Positions 6,274-12,945 of a stretch of DNA of 12,945 nt are shown in pieces (position 1 is the first letter of the stretch; each line of letters opens with the position of its first letter). The stretch comes from JAAYBG01 sp964411675 (lineage in GTDB: Bacteria > Bacillota_I > Bacilli_A > ML615J-28 > CAG-698). Location of the stretch: assembly GCA_964411675.1 (NCBI GenBank), contig CAYPLR010000035.1:1-12945 (forward strand), given 5' to 3'. The position numbers were made by a program, and so were the translations under genes. The notes under the pieces were generated by a model. It made no database searches and was not told the DNA's origin. It saw nothing but the letters and a program-made list of their open reading frames with translations.

Positions 6274-7479
6274 ATGTGTGATACTTTATATCAAAAAAAT
6301 AAGCAATTTACGCTTTTCGGGAAAAATAGCGATCGTAGTGCAAATGAACCCAATCTAGTTATTTATAACAAAGCAAAAGACAATGAAAATAAAACATTAA
6401 AATGTACTTATATTGATATCCCTGAAGTAAACCATAGCTATTCTAACATTTTAGTGAAGCCTAGTTGGATATGGGGAGCAGAAATGGGAATCAATGAATA
6501 TAATTTAGTCATTGGTAATGAAGCAGTCTTTACAAAAAAGAAAAATAAAAAGCCATCTTTAATTGGAATGGATTTTTTAAGATTAGCACTAGAAAGAGCA
6601 AAATCAGTACCAGAGGCAATCACTGTTATCACTACTTTGCTTGAAACCTATGGTCAAGGGGGTAATTGTGGCTATGATAAACTATTCTTTTATAACAATT
6701 CTTATTTAATTGCTGATCCTAAAGAAGCCGTCATCTTGGAAACAGTTGGAAAAGAATATAAGATAAGGCAACTAACAACTTCAGGAAATATTAGCAATCG
6801 TTTGTCTATTACTGAAGATCGTTTCAAACAAAAAAACAGTGATTTTCTTTTTACCACTTTTTCTAAGAGTAAGATTCGAGAATGTTCAGGAAAAGAATTA
6901 TTAAATCAAGAGTTAGATTATGAAGGCATGATTAAAATCCTGCAAAGTCATCACGGTAGTAAAAATAAATTATATACGAAGGGAAGTGTGGGTAGTATTT
7001 GTATGCACCAGTCTCTTCTTGGGGATCATACAACTGGTAGTATGGTTGTTGATATTAAAGAAAAAATGCCAACCATTTGGATAACAGGATCTTCCACTCC
7101 TTGCCTATCCATCTATAAACCCGTTTACTTCAACAATATCGTTGCTCCTTTGTTTCTAGAGGAGGAAAAGTCACTATCTTATTGGTTAAAGTATGAATAT
7201 TTATTCAGAGCCATTTATGCTGGATATGTAGATGAAGAAATCTATCTCATGAAGCGGAATCGTATCCAAAATGAATTATTTGTTAGGGAAGCAACTCTAC
7301 GAAAGCAAAACGCAACACCCGAAAAATTCTATCAACTTTCTCAAGAAGCAGCAGATCAAGAAGCATCATTTTTACATGAATATGAAGGCATTATAGAGAA
7401 AATGAGAACAGGACAATTACCATTAAAAGGATTATGGCAAAAAAAGACAAAAGCATTAATCACAAGACATGAAAAATAG
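6274..7479 (+). CDS. C69-family/secernin-like N-terminal-nucleophile hydrolase
   Basis: The product (401 aa) begins MCDTLY, placing Cys2 as the expected N-terminal nucleophile after Met removal, as in C69 peptidases and secernins. Other family landmarks are FGKNSDR (15-21), WIWGAEMGINE (65-75), IGNEAV (80-85), LLETYGQGG (122-130), SICMHQSLLGDHTTGSM (241-257), and ITGSSTPCLSIYKPVYF near 270-286. C69 dipeptidases hydrolyse dipeptides in the cytoplasm; bacterial secernin-like proteins are mostly uncharacterised, so dipeptidase activity is an inference. The C-terminal roughly 90 residues are charged and probably helical. The SD AAAGGAGG is strong and 7 nt from the ATG, which fixes the start and leaves Cys2 correctly placed. 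It is a single-gene unit whose stop codon lies inside its terminator stem. Family placement is confident; substrate is unknown. Confidence 0.87.
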   Translation: MCDTLYQKNKQFTLFGKNSDRSANEPNLVIYNKAKDNENKTLKCTYIDIPEVNHSYSNILVKPSWIWGAEMGINEYNLVIGNEAVFTKKKNKKPSLIGMDFLRLALERAKSVPEAITVITTLLETYGQGGNCGYDKLFFYNNSYLIADPKEAVILETVGKEYKIRQLTTSGNISNRLSITEDRFKQKNSDFLFTTFSKSKIRECSGKELLNQELDYEGMIKILQSHHGSKNKLYTKGSVGSICMHQSLLGDHTTGSMVVDIKEKMPTIWITGSSTPCLSIYKPVYFNNIVAPLFLEEEKSLSYWLKYEYLFRAIYAGYVDEEIYLMKRNRIQNELFVREATLRKQNATPEKFYQLSQEAADQEASFLHEYEGIIEKMRTGQLPLKGLWQKKTKALITRHEK

Positions 7480-7499
7480 AGGATTCCTCTATTTTTTTT
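7473..7499 (+). terminator. Intrinsic terminator of the C69-like gene
   Basis: AAAATAGAGG (7473-7482) pairs with CCTCTATTTT (7486-7495) across an ATT loop and runs into a T tract to 7499. The TAG stop codon (7477-7479) is part of the stem. Confidence 0.85.
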
Positions 7500-7504
7500 A
7501 CTTT

Positions 7505-7535
7505 AAAATAAAAAACTCTAGAAATCTAGAGTTTT
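7505..7535 (-). terminator. Intrinsic terminator of the priA-DUF2804 operon
   Basis: AAAACTCTAG (7512-7521) pairs with CTAGAGTTTT (7526-7535) across AAAT. On the minus strand TTATTTTA follows the stem. The stem overlaps the DUF2804 stop codon. Confidence 0.82.
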
Positions 7536-8562
7536 ACCAACAATTATGAACTTTTTCTGCAAATCCTAACATGTTTTTAATCATGATCGTTTTATCCCCA
7601 CAAATCAGTGTTCCTGTAAAACGACCAAACACTTGATGTTGTAATGATTTTAAAATAAGTAGATTCGTATCATCGTGGCGATCTAAAATTGGTTTAAATT
7701 TCAATTCTACTTTCTTGTCGCTCGATGTAAATTGCCATTCATTCATAAATATTTCTTTTCCCTTAGCATCTGTTGGGATTCTAAAGGTCACTTGTTCTGT
7801 TTTATAGGCTCTTCCATCAAAGAAAATCATGTTTTCTGTTGCATTTTTGGTATCACCAAAACCATATCCTAGATTAAAGCCAACAGGAACTCCATTGACT
7901 TTTCCTGACATAGAAGCCCAGTACCATGTGTTTTTATAAGTCCAAACCCCTCGGCCCCAATCTAGAGTACCAAAGGAATCATCAGTTTTAAAATTATAAA
8001 CCTTACTACCCAATGAAGCTTGACCTTCTGCTTTTAAACAATTTATTTTTTGATTGTAATAAAAATGCTTTTTCTTTAAGAAAGGAGTAGCGATAACCAT
8101 GGAGTCTTTTGGCTCTTCACTCAGGATAATATCGCAATTAAAGTCTTCACCTGATAGGTAATTCTTCACTTTTGCTAATAGTCTTCTTTTAGACCCATCA
8201 TTGAAAAAGGAAATTTCCATGTTCCCCTTTTTAAAATGGCAGTCGCCAACAACTGATGAGGAAGGTAGATTGGTCTTTCCCATTGGAAAGAATGTCATTT
8301 CACTCTTTGTCTTCCAAAAACCATCACGGAAGTCAAGAATAGAGATACTACCCATTCCCATATAAGAATTATCAGCAATTGTTAGAGCAATGCCATAAAA
8401 ATTATTACCAATATAATAGTAATCCCATTCCTTGATACGCATTTTACCAGCTTTGATATCTTCTCTTAAATAATCTCGTACCAATGAATTGGCATAACCA
8501 ACATCATCTAGATTACCAAAGACATTTAATAATTTTCCCTTGGTTAACTTCTTCTGTTCCAT
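7534..8562 (-). CDS. DUF2804 family protein
   Basis: This is a 342-residue protein of the DUF2804 family, recognised by the central signature LDWGRGVWTYKNTWYW (200-215) and GFNLGYGFGDT (228-238), followed by ATENMIFFDG (241-250). The rest is rich in alternating hydrophobic and aromatic residues, suggesting a mostly beta structure. No signal peptide or membrane segment is visible. To my knowledge no biochemical function is established for the family. It is the last gene of the operon, 15 nt after pgpA, with the SD GAGGT before the ATG. The link to a phospholipid phosphatase could hint at a lipid-related role, but this is only positional. Family call is firm, function unknown. Confidence 0.85.
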   Translation of the reverse strand: MEQKKLTKGKLLNVFGNLDDVGYANSLVRDYLREDIKAGKMRIKEWDYYYIGNNFYGIALTIADNSYMGMGSISILDFRDGFWKTKSEMTFFPMGKTNLPSSSVVGDCHFKKGNMEISFFNDGSKRRLLAKVKNYLSGEDFNCDIILSEEPKDSMVIATPFLKKKHFYYNQKINCLKAEGQASLGSKVYNFKTDDSFGTLDWGRGVWTYKNTWYWASMSGKVNGVPVGFNLGYGFGDTKNATENMIFFDGRAYKTEQVTFRIPTDAKGKEIFMNEWQFTSSDKKVELKFKPILDRHDDTNLLILKSLQHQVFGRFTGTLICGDKTIMIKNMLGFAEKVHNCW

Positions 8563-8577
8563 ACTTTACCTCTAATC

Positions 8578-9135
8578 TTACAAGTCAAATTTTATTGGTT
8601 CATAATGAGGATCTTTTTTGGCAGTTTCCTCGCTTGAAATTTGTGCTACTCTTGTTGAAGCGGCAGCCGCTAATGCACCTACAACATCATCTAGGAAGGT
8701 GTGGCAATGCTCATCTTTTCCTTTACCATGATCATTTAATTCCTTCACAATTCCTGGTTTATTCACATCAATATCTCCGAAATTTGTTTGACCAATTACC
8801 CCATACATCGAAGCAATATTTAAACCAAAAATTTCATCAATACCAAACATACCTAAATCAGCGCGGATAATTTCTTGCATAGGAGAACGTAGTTTTCCTT
8901 CTTCACACAAGCGATCGATTTCTACACTTAATTGGACAATATGAAAAATGTCTCGATAAGATAAAATCTTTTCTACACTTTCAATACATGTTTTCATACA
9001 AATATTGGGATTGTATTTGGATTGTTGACGGAAAGCAATTGCCGCAACATCTTCAATTTTTACACCACGTTCTAATAACAAATCACGATTCATTTCAAAC
9101 ATTTCATCACGAGAAAAATAAATCTTTTCTTTCAT
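8578..9135 (-). CDS. pgpA: Phosphatidylglycerophosphatase A family protein (PgpA/YutG-like)
   Basis: PgpA-family enzymes dephosphorylate phosphatidylglycerophosphate to phosphatidylglycerol. The 185-residue sequence matches the soluble firmicute type (B. subtilis YutG-like). It has an N-terminal helical region with SRDE near 8-11 and GIDE at 98-101, then IGQTNFG (114-120), KPGIVKELN (126-134) and the most diagnostic motif HTFLDDVVGALAAAAS (145-160). The acidic pair D149/D150 is a likely metal-binding site. There is no clear transmembrane helix, unlike E. coli PgpA, which is membrane-bound. The start is separated from the fmt stop by only 2 nt, and its SD (AGGAGA) lies within the fmt end, so translation is probably coupled. 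Family membership is well supported. PGP phosphatase activity in the soluble subgroup is an inference. Confidence 0.78.
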   Translation of the reverse strand: MKEKIYFSRDEMFEMNRDLLLERGVKIEDVAAIAFRQQSKYNPNICMKTCIESVEKILSYRDIFHIVQLSVEIDRLCEEGKLRSPMQEIIRADLGMFGIDEIFGLNIASMYGVIGQTNFGDIDVNKPGIVKELNDHGKGKDEHCHTFLDDVVGALAAAASTRVAQISSEETAKKDPHYEPIKFDL

Positions 9136-9137
9136 AG

Positions 9138-10228
9138 CTATTCTCCTACTCTTTTATAAATTTGTAACATCTTTCTTCCTTGTCCATTAATAAAATCACG
9201 AGCATTCATCCTGTTTTTTGATGGTAACTGCAATTCAAGAATCGAAATACAGGTATTCTCTCCACAACTAATGTCAAAACTTTGTTTGTCGATAGCAACA
9301 ATTAAGCCACTTTCACCTTGGTGTTGTTTACTGCTGACTACACTATTATACACCTTTATTAATTGTTTATCAATAATGAAATATCCACCAGGATTCGATG
9401 ACAATCCTCGAATTTGGTTAAAAACTTGTCTTGCAGGCTTACTAAAATCGATTTTTTCATCTTCTTTAGTTAGGTTATTAGCAAAGGTTACTTCATTTTC
9501 ATTTTGTGGTATCGATGTAATTTTTCCTTTTTCTAAATCCGATAAAACCCCAGGAACCATCGTTACAGCTAATTCGCTCAATTTTGCAAATAGGGTATCT
9601 TGGTTATCACTATCTAAAATGGGTAGCTCTTCTTTCGCAAGAATATCTCCTGCATCCATTTTCTTACCCATATACATAATAGNNNNNNNNNNNNNNNNNN
9701 NNNNNNNNNNNNNNNNNNNNNNNNNNNNNNNNNNNNNNNNNNNNNNNNNNNNNNNNNNNNNNNNNNNNNNNNNNNNNNNNNNTCTTCTTTCGCAAGAATA
9801 TCTCCTGCATCCATTTTCTTACCCATATACATAATAGTAATTCCAGTTTTATCCTCACCATTCATTAAAGCACGTTGAATCGGGGCTCCCCCACGATACT
9901 TTGGTAATAAGGAACCATGGATATTAATTGATTTATAACGAGGATGATTTAAAACTTTTTCACCAATAAATTGACCATATGCAGCAGTAATAATCAAATC
10001 AACCTCTAAATCAAGAATCGCTTGGTAATCAGTTCTAATTTTTTCGGGTTGAAAAACTGGATAATGATTGGTTACAGCCCATTCTTTCACAGGTGAAAAA
10101 ACCATTTCTTTACGTCGAAAATGATATTGATCTGGTTGAGTGACAACCAAAACTACCTCGTGGTGTTTGGCAACTTCTGCGAATATTGGTACAGCAAATT
10201 GAGGAGTTCCCATTAATATAATCTTCAT
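9138..10228 (-). CDS. fmt: Methionyl-tRNA formyltransferase, split in this draft by an assembly gap
   Basis: Fmt formylates initiator Met-tRNA with 10-formyl-THF. Motifs: MGTPQFAVP (6-14), SPVKEWA (45-51), AAYGQFI (82-88), INIHGSLLPKYRGGAP (101-116) with catalytic N102 and H104, and MDAGDIL (139-145) with D140, matching N106/H108/D144 of E. coli. As printed the frame is broken by 100 N (9683-9782). However, the 55 bp on the two sides of the gap are identical. Removing the N run and one copy leaves 936 nt, exactly 312 codons (311 aa plus TAG), the normal Fmt length and fully in frame. I therefore regard the gene as intact. The start ATG at 10228 is preceded by AAGGAAGTG, which overlaps the priA stop. 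The usual partner def (peptide deformylase) is not adjacent. Confidence 0.95.
9628..9682. repeat. 55-bp direct duplication, left copy (assembly overlap)
   Basis: Identical over all 55 bases to 9783-9837 and directly abutting the N run. The match ends exactly at the gap on both sides, as expected for two unmerged contig ends sharing one assembly k-mer. Confidence 0.95.
9683..9782. other. Scaffold gap of 100 N
   Basis: Exactly 100 ambiguous bases inside fmt. The round number and the duplicated flanks show a placeholder gap, not real missing sequence. Confidence 0.95.
9783..9837. repeat. 55-bp direct duplication, right copy (assembly overlap)
   Basis: Second copy of 9628-9682. On the minus strand it encodes fmt residues from about Ile132 to Glu149, which appear only once in a normal Fmt. 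Confidence 0.95.
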
Positions 10229-10240
10229 TTCTTCACTTCC

Positions 10241-12535
10241 TTAAGTAAAGTTTCTTGGATAGCGTTCATAATTTATTGTTAGTTGATAATGTGCTAAATT
10301 CTTTGAAACTTCTTCTATAATCCGATTTAATTTTATAAAATCATTGTGTTTAATAATGAGTTGTAATCCCATATACTTAGCTAGATAAACAGGACCTAAC
10401 ACAACTCCTTCATCTTTAAATAAGTAACTGAAAGATTTCTTAAATGAATTCGCAAAATGATACATTGCTTTAAATTCTCCACTAATAATCAAACGATTAG
10501 CTTCTGCAAATGGAGGATAAAAATATTCTTGACGATATTTAATTTCTTCGTTATAAAAACTAGTAAAATCTTGCTTGATTCCATTCAATATCGCAAAATG
10601 ATCTAAATGATATCCCTGAATGACTACTTTTGTTTTGTCATCGATTAACGCATCAGATAATAATCCATAGGTTAATTCAGAAGCTTTATAATCATTTATG
10701 TTTAATAGTCGATCAATATCGAGAATTCCAATTAGTTTAATGGCTGGTTTTTTTAGCGATAAAATATTATTGGTCCCAACAATAATATCTACTTCTTGTT
10801 CTTCTATTTTTAAAATATTCTCTTGATAACTTTGATAATCACTGATTGCTTCACTATCTAATTGTAATAATCTAGCATTGGGGAAAGTTGTTTGTAGTGT
10901 TTCTATGACTTTTTCCAATCCAGCCGCATATAAACTCAGATCAGTACTACCACAATTCTCACAATTCTTTTTCGTAAATTTATATCCGCAGTAGCGGCAA
11001 TAAATTTCATCTTTCTTTTTGTTATAAGACATCCCTATTTTACAAATTGGGCATTTAACAACTGAAGAACAGTTTCGGCACACAATATGATGGCTATATC
11101 CTTTTGCGTTTAGGATGAGCATGGCTAGCTCTTTTTTCTGAAGAGTTTCGGAAATTTCTTTTTTTAGAGAATCAGAAATAAGGTTATCTTCTGGTTCTTC
11201 TCGTAAATCAACTAGTTTAACATCATATGTTTTTTCTACAATATGCTTTAGTAAATAATACTTGGTAACGAAATAGTTATAATAGGTTTCAATCGTAGGG
11301 GAAGTTGTTGATAAAATCAATTTTGCATGATGATAAGCAGCCCTAAATTTAACCACTTCAATCATGTTATATTTTGGTGTTACTTCACTATAGTAGTTAA
11401 TATTTCCTTCATCAACAACGATAATTGCGCCTAAATCTACGAGTGGTAAGAATAATCCTACTTTTGTTGCAATAATGACATCAAAAGACCCATTCTTCAC
11501 ATTCATATAATTATCATAAAACTCATTGTTAGAAATATCACTTGAAAAGTTAACAATTCGATATCCAATCATTTTCTTTTTGAAGTATTGTAAATGTTCA
11601 AAATTGCTGATTAGTGTTGGAGTTAAAAGGAGTACTTTCTTGTTTTCCTGCAAGGTTTCATTGATAATATCTAGATAAAATTTCAATTTGAATGCTTCAT
11701 CATTGCAGTATAGTAAGAAAGGTTTATTTTGCAAACGACTGTATTTATATCGTAATTCTTGTTCTTCAAAAGTATAGTTTCCTATTGGTATAGGAAGTTT
11801 CTCAGTCAGATATTCTCTTATTTGAGGAACTTCATTGTAAACTAAAACCTTGTTTTTTACCAACGAATAAACCAATTCTTTAGAACATCCCGTATTTTCT
11901 CTAATATCTTCTAGTGTCGCTTCTAGATTATTCGCTACATAACTAACTACATCGTTTCTTCTTTGACTTAATCCAGCTAAATCACCTGCTAATTTCTTGT
12001 TGACAGAGTATTTCTTTATTTGCTTATTTTTTCCATAAGAATAATTATCATAAGATATTTCAATATTTCCTTTTTCAATTTCTTTTTTTATTTTTGAGAA
12101 AGACTTTAAAATATCTTTATCAATCAACACTTTATTTTTCCCTGCAAAAAGTAGTGCTAATTCTGCATCTAGGTCAGGAAAATTATTGATATTTAAGTAT
12201 CGACGATATTTGGTTTTCAAAAAGGAAGGATACATTAAGTTTAAAGCACTAATCATTAGTGTTTTTGTATCCTCACTAATCTTTTTGGCTAATTCTACCT
12301 GTTCTAGTGTTAATTCTTTGGTATAATCTAACACATCAAGAATATCCTTGATTTGTCCGGAATAATCTGTTTCTTCTTCGATTGCAATCACATACCCTAA
12401 GATTTCTCTTACACCAAAATTAACCAATACTCTACTTCCAATGTTTATATAGTCCTGATACTCCTCAGGAATGTGATAAGTATAAGTTATATCTACATTG
12501 GATGATTTTACATCAACTACAACTTTTGCAAACAT
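10241..12535 (-). CDS. priA: Primosomal protein N' (PriA) with degenerate helicase motifs
   Basis: PriA recognises abandoned forks and loads the replicative helicase at restart. The 764-residue product has normal length and architecture. It has an N-terminal 3'-DNA-binding domain (about 1-70, FAKVVVDVK and VLVNFGVRE), a winged-helix-like region (about 190-240), helicase lobes, and a zinc module with all eight Cys (486, 489, 495, 498, 513, 516, 525, 528). A PriA-like tail follows (EEIKYRQEYFYPPF, 663-676; VLGPVYLAK, 712-720). The ATPase core is abnormal. The Walker A site GVTGSGKT is replaced by YCNDEAFK (276-283), DEEH by DEGN (375-378), the GTQMIAKGHDF motif by GTNNILSLKKP (587-597), and GRAGR is absent near 625-635. 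ATP-driven unwinding is therefore unlikely. AGGAGG (12551-12546) favours the ATG at 12535 over a GTG at 12544. It leads the operon with fmt, pgpA and DUF2804. Homology is firm; loss of helicase activity is inferred. Confidence 0.92.
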   Translation of the reverse strand: MFAKVVVDVKSSNVDITYTYHIPEEYQDYINIGSRVLVNFGVREILGYVIAIEEETDYSGQIKDILDVLDYTKELTLEQVELAKKISEDTKTLMISALNLMYPSFLKTKYRRYLNINNFPDLDAELALLFAGKNKVLIDKDILKSFSKIKKEIEKGNIEISYDNYSYGKNKQIKKYSVNKKLAGDLAGLSQRRNDVVSYVANNLEATLEDIRENTGCSKELVYSLVKNKVLVYNEVPQIREYLTEKLPIPIGNYTFEEQELRYKYSRLQNKPFLLYCNDEAFKLKFYLDIINETLQENKKVLLLTPTLISNFEHLQYFKKKMIGYRIVNFSSDISNNEFYDNYMNVKNGSFDVIIATKVGLFLPLVDLGAIIVVDEGNINYYSEVTPKYNMIEVVKFRAAYHHAKLILSTTSPTIETYYNYFVTKYYLLKHIVEKTYDVKLVDLREEPEDNLISDSLKKEISETLQKKELAMLILNAKGYSHHIVCRNCSSVVKCPICKIGMSYNKKKDEIYCRYCGYKFTKKNCENCGSTDLSLYAAGLEKVIETLQTTFPNARLLQLDSEAISDYQSYQENILKIEEQEVDIIVGTNNILSLKKPAIKLIGILDIDRLLNINDYKASELTYGLLSDALIDDKTKVVIQGYHLDHFAILNGIKQDFTSFYNEEIKYRQEYFYPPFAEANRLIISGEFKAMYHFANSFKKSFSYLFKDEGVVLGPVYLAKYMGLQLIIKHNDFIKLNRIIEEVSKNLAHYQLTINYERYPRNFT

Positions 12536-12620
12536 GAATATCACACCTCCTATTATATAGTAGTATCAAAAAGAAACATTTATTTAAAGAACTATTTCTT
12601 TTATAAAACATTTACTTATA

Positions 12621-12648
12621 ATTCTATATTATCATATTATCGTGACAA
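12621..12648 (-). promoter_or_regulatory. Putative sigma-A promoter of the priA operon
   Basis: TTGTCA (12648-12643) and TAGAAT (12626-12621) on the minus strand are 16 nt apart, giving a leader of about 80 nt. It lies just downstream of the rpoZ terminator, as expected for a separate unit. A second TATAAT (12557-12552) abuts the SD and could be another start. Confidence 0.5.
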
Positions 12649-12654
12649 AATAAA

Positions 12655-12681
12655 GTAAAAAAAATTCCTATAACAGGAATT
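12655..12681 (-). terminator. Intrinsic terminator of rpoZ
   Basis: On the minus strand AATTCCT (12681-12675) pairs with AGGAATT (12669-12663) across GTTAT, and the stem runs straight into a U tract (to about 12655). The stem overlaps the rpoZ stop codon by two bases. Confidence 0.82.
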
Positions 12682-12919
12682 ATTTTTCTTCTTCTTCAGT
12701 TTCAACAGCATTAATGATTTCAACTTTTCCCTCTATAATCTCTTCTAAAGCAATTCCAATGCTTCTTTTATTGTGAGGATTTGTTATCAATACATCTGCT
12801 CCGTGTTCAATTTCTCGTGCCCTTTTCGCAACGCCTACAACAAGTTTGTACTTTGATTTGGTTACTTCAATTAATTGGTCAATAGATGGGTAACGCATAC
12901 CATCATAAGAATTAATCAT
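12680..12919 (-). CDS. rpoZ: DNA-directed RNA polymerase omega subunit
   Basis: Omega is the small RNA polymerase subunit that helps fold and assemble beta'. The 79-residue product has the family core: RYPSIDQL (9-16), SKYKLVVGVAKRAREI (22-37) and the helix SIGIALEEIIEGKV (53-66), followed by an acidic tail of four Glu and a final Lys. Length is normal. GGGGGTG (12933-12927) lies 7 nt before the ATG at 12919; an internal ATG at 12898 (residue 8) lacks such a site. In many Firmicutes gmk precedes rpoZ and coaBC or priA follows; here priA follows directly but behind a terminator. The promoter must lie beyond the right edge. Confidence 0.95.
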   Translation of the reverse strand: MINSYDGMRYPSIDQLIEVTKSKYKLVVGVAKRAREIEHGADVLITNPHNKRSIGIALEEIIEGKVEIINAVETEEEEK

Positions 12920-12945
12920 TATTTTTCACCCCCAATAATGAATTG

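Noticed and set aside
6438..6632. 64-codon minus-strand frame inside the C69-like gene
   Set aside because: Shadow frame opposite the conserved WGAEMG and GNEAV region.
8484..8870. 128-codon plus-strand open frame
   Set aside because: It lies antisense to pgpA and the start of DUF2804, both of which have clear family motifs. It has His/Leu/Gln-rich composition typical of a shadow frame.
9271..9834. Plus-strand open frame running through the N gap
   Set aside because: Antisense to fmt and partly made of N; it only exists because ambiguous codons are not stops.
9628..9837. A genuine 55-bp tandem duplication disrupting fmt
   Set aside because: The copies abut a 100-N placeholder and collapse to a perfect in-frame gene, so an assembly overlap explains it better.
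12574..12614. AAACATTTA direct repeat (12574-12582 and 12606-12614) and a 6-bp hairpin in the priA leader as a riboswitch or operator
   Set aside because: Short, very AT-rich elements with no match to a riboswitch class I know; expected by chance.
12920..12945. Possible end of an upstream gene (perhaps gmk), minus strand, with a TAATG overlap at the rpoZ start
   Set aside because: Only 26 bases remain. One frame is open to a TAA overlapping the rpoZ ATG, but another frame is also open, so no gene can be identified.
1..12945. Mycoplasma-type code (TGA as Trp)
   Set aside because: coaD ends at a TGA at the usual CoaD length and in an ATGA overlap, and conserved Trp residues are encoded by TGG.

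Overview
The window is AT-rich bacterial chromosome, about one third G+C by eye. It looks like a low-GC Firmicute or a Mollicutes/Erysipelotrichia-like relative. Supporting signs are sigma-A promoters of the TTGACA/TATAAT type, strong GAGGTGA-type Shine-Dalgarno (SD) sites, CIRCE operators, a firmicute-type soluble PgpA (YutG-like), and short intergenic spaces. Trp is encoded by TGG, and TGA serves as the stop of coaD, so the standard bacterial code applies. The presence of a flavo-diiron protein suggests an anaerobe that must deal with oxygen or NO. A 100-N gap flanked by an exact 55-bp duplication shows that this is a scaffolded draft, possibly a metagenome bin. I cannot name the genus.

Layout. 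(1) 39-1312, plus strand: coaD (coenzyme A synthesis), with a zinc-ribbon DUF975 membrane protein whose start overlaps the coaD stop. (2) 1371-3720, minus strand: an alkaline-phosphatase/NPP-fold phosphodiesterase, then a class A flavo-diiron protein, overlapping by 8 bp. (3) 3824-4489, plus strand: a PuuD-like class I glutamine amidotransferase. (4) 4576-5113, minus strand: an Hsp20 gene whose sigma-A promoter carries two complete CIRCE operators. (5) 5162-6127, minus strand: a 6-phosphogluconolactonase-type beta-propeller, divergent from (6) 6274-7479, plus strand: a secernin/C69-like Ntn-hydrolase. (7) 7534-12648, minus strand: an apparent operon priA, fmt, pgpA, DUF2804. (8) 12680-12919, minus strand: rpoZ with its own terminator. 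Most transcription units end in clear intrinsic terminators. No intergenic stretch reaches 300 bp.

How the genes work together. The right half is information-processing and housekeeping: omega subunit, replication restart, initiator tRNA formylation and phosphatidylglycerol synthesis. The left half is a set of small independent metabolic or stress units. I see no mobile element, CRISPR array, toxin-antitoxin pair, tRNA or rRNA, and no multi-gene system that looks undescribed. The most unusual object is PriA. It keeps the overall PriA fold landmarks, including all eight zinc-binding cysteines, but has lost the Walker A, DEEH and GRAGR helicase motifs. It therefore looks like an ATPase-dead primosome scaffold. 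The second is the double CIRCE promoter of hsp20. The third is that fmt, which looks broken, is intact once the assembly artefact is removed.
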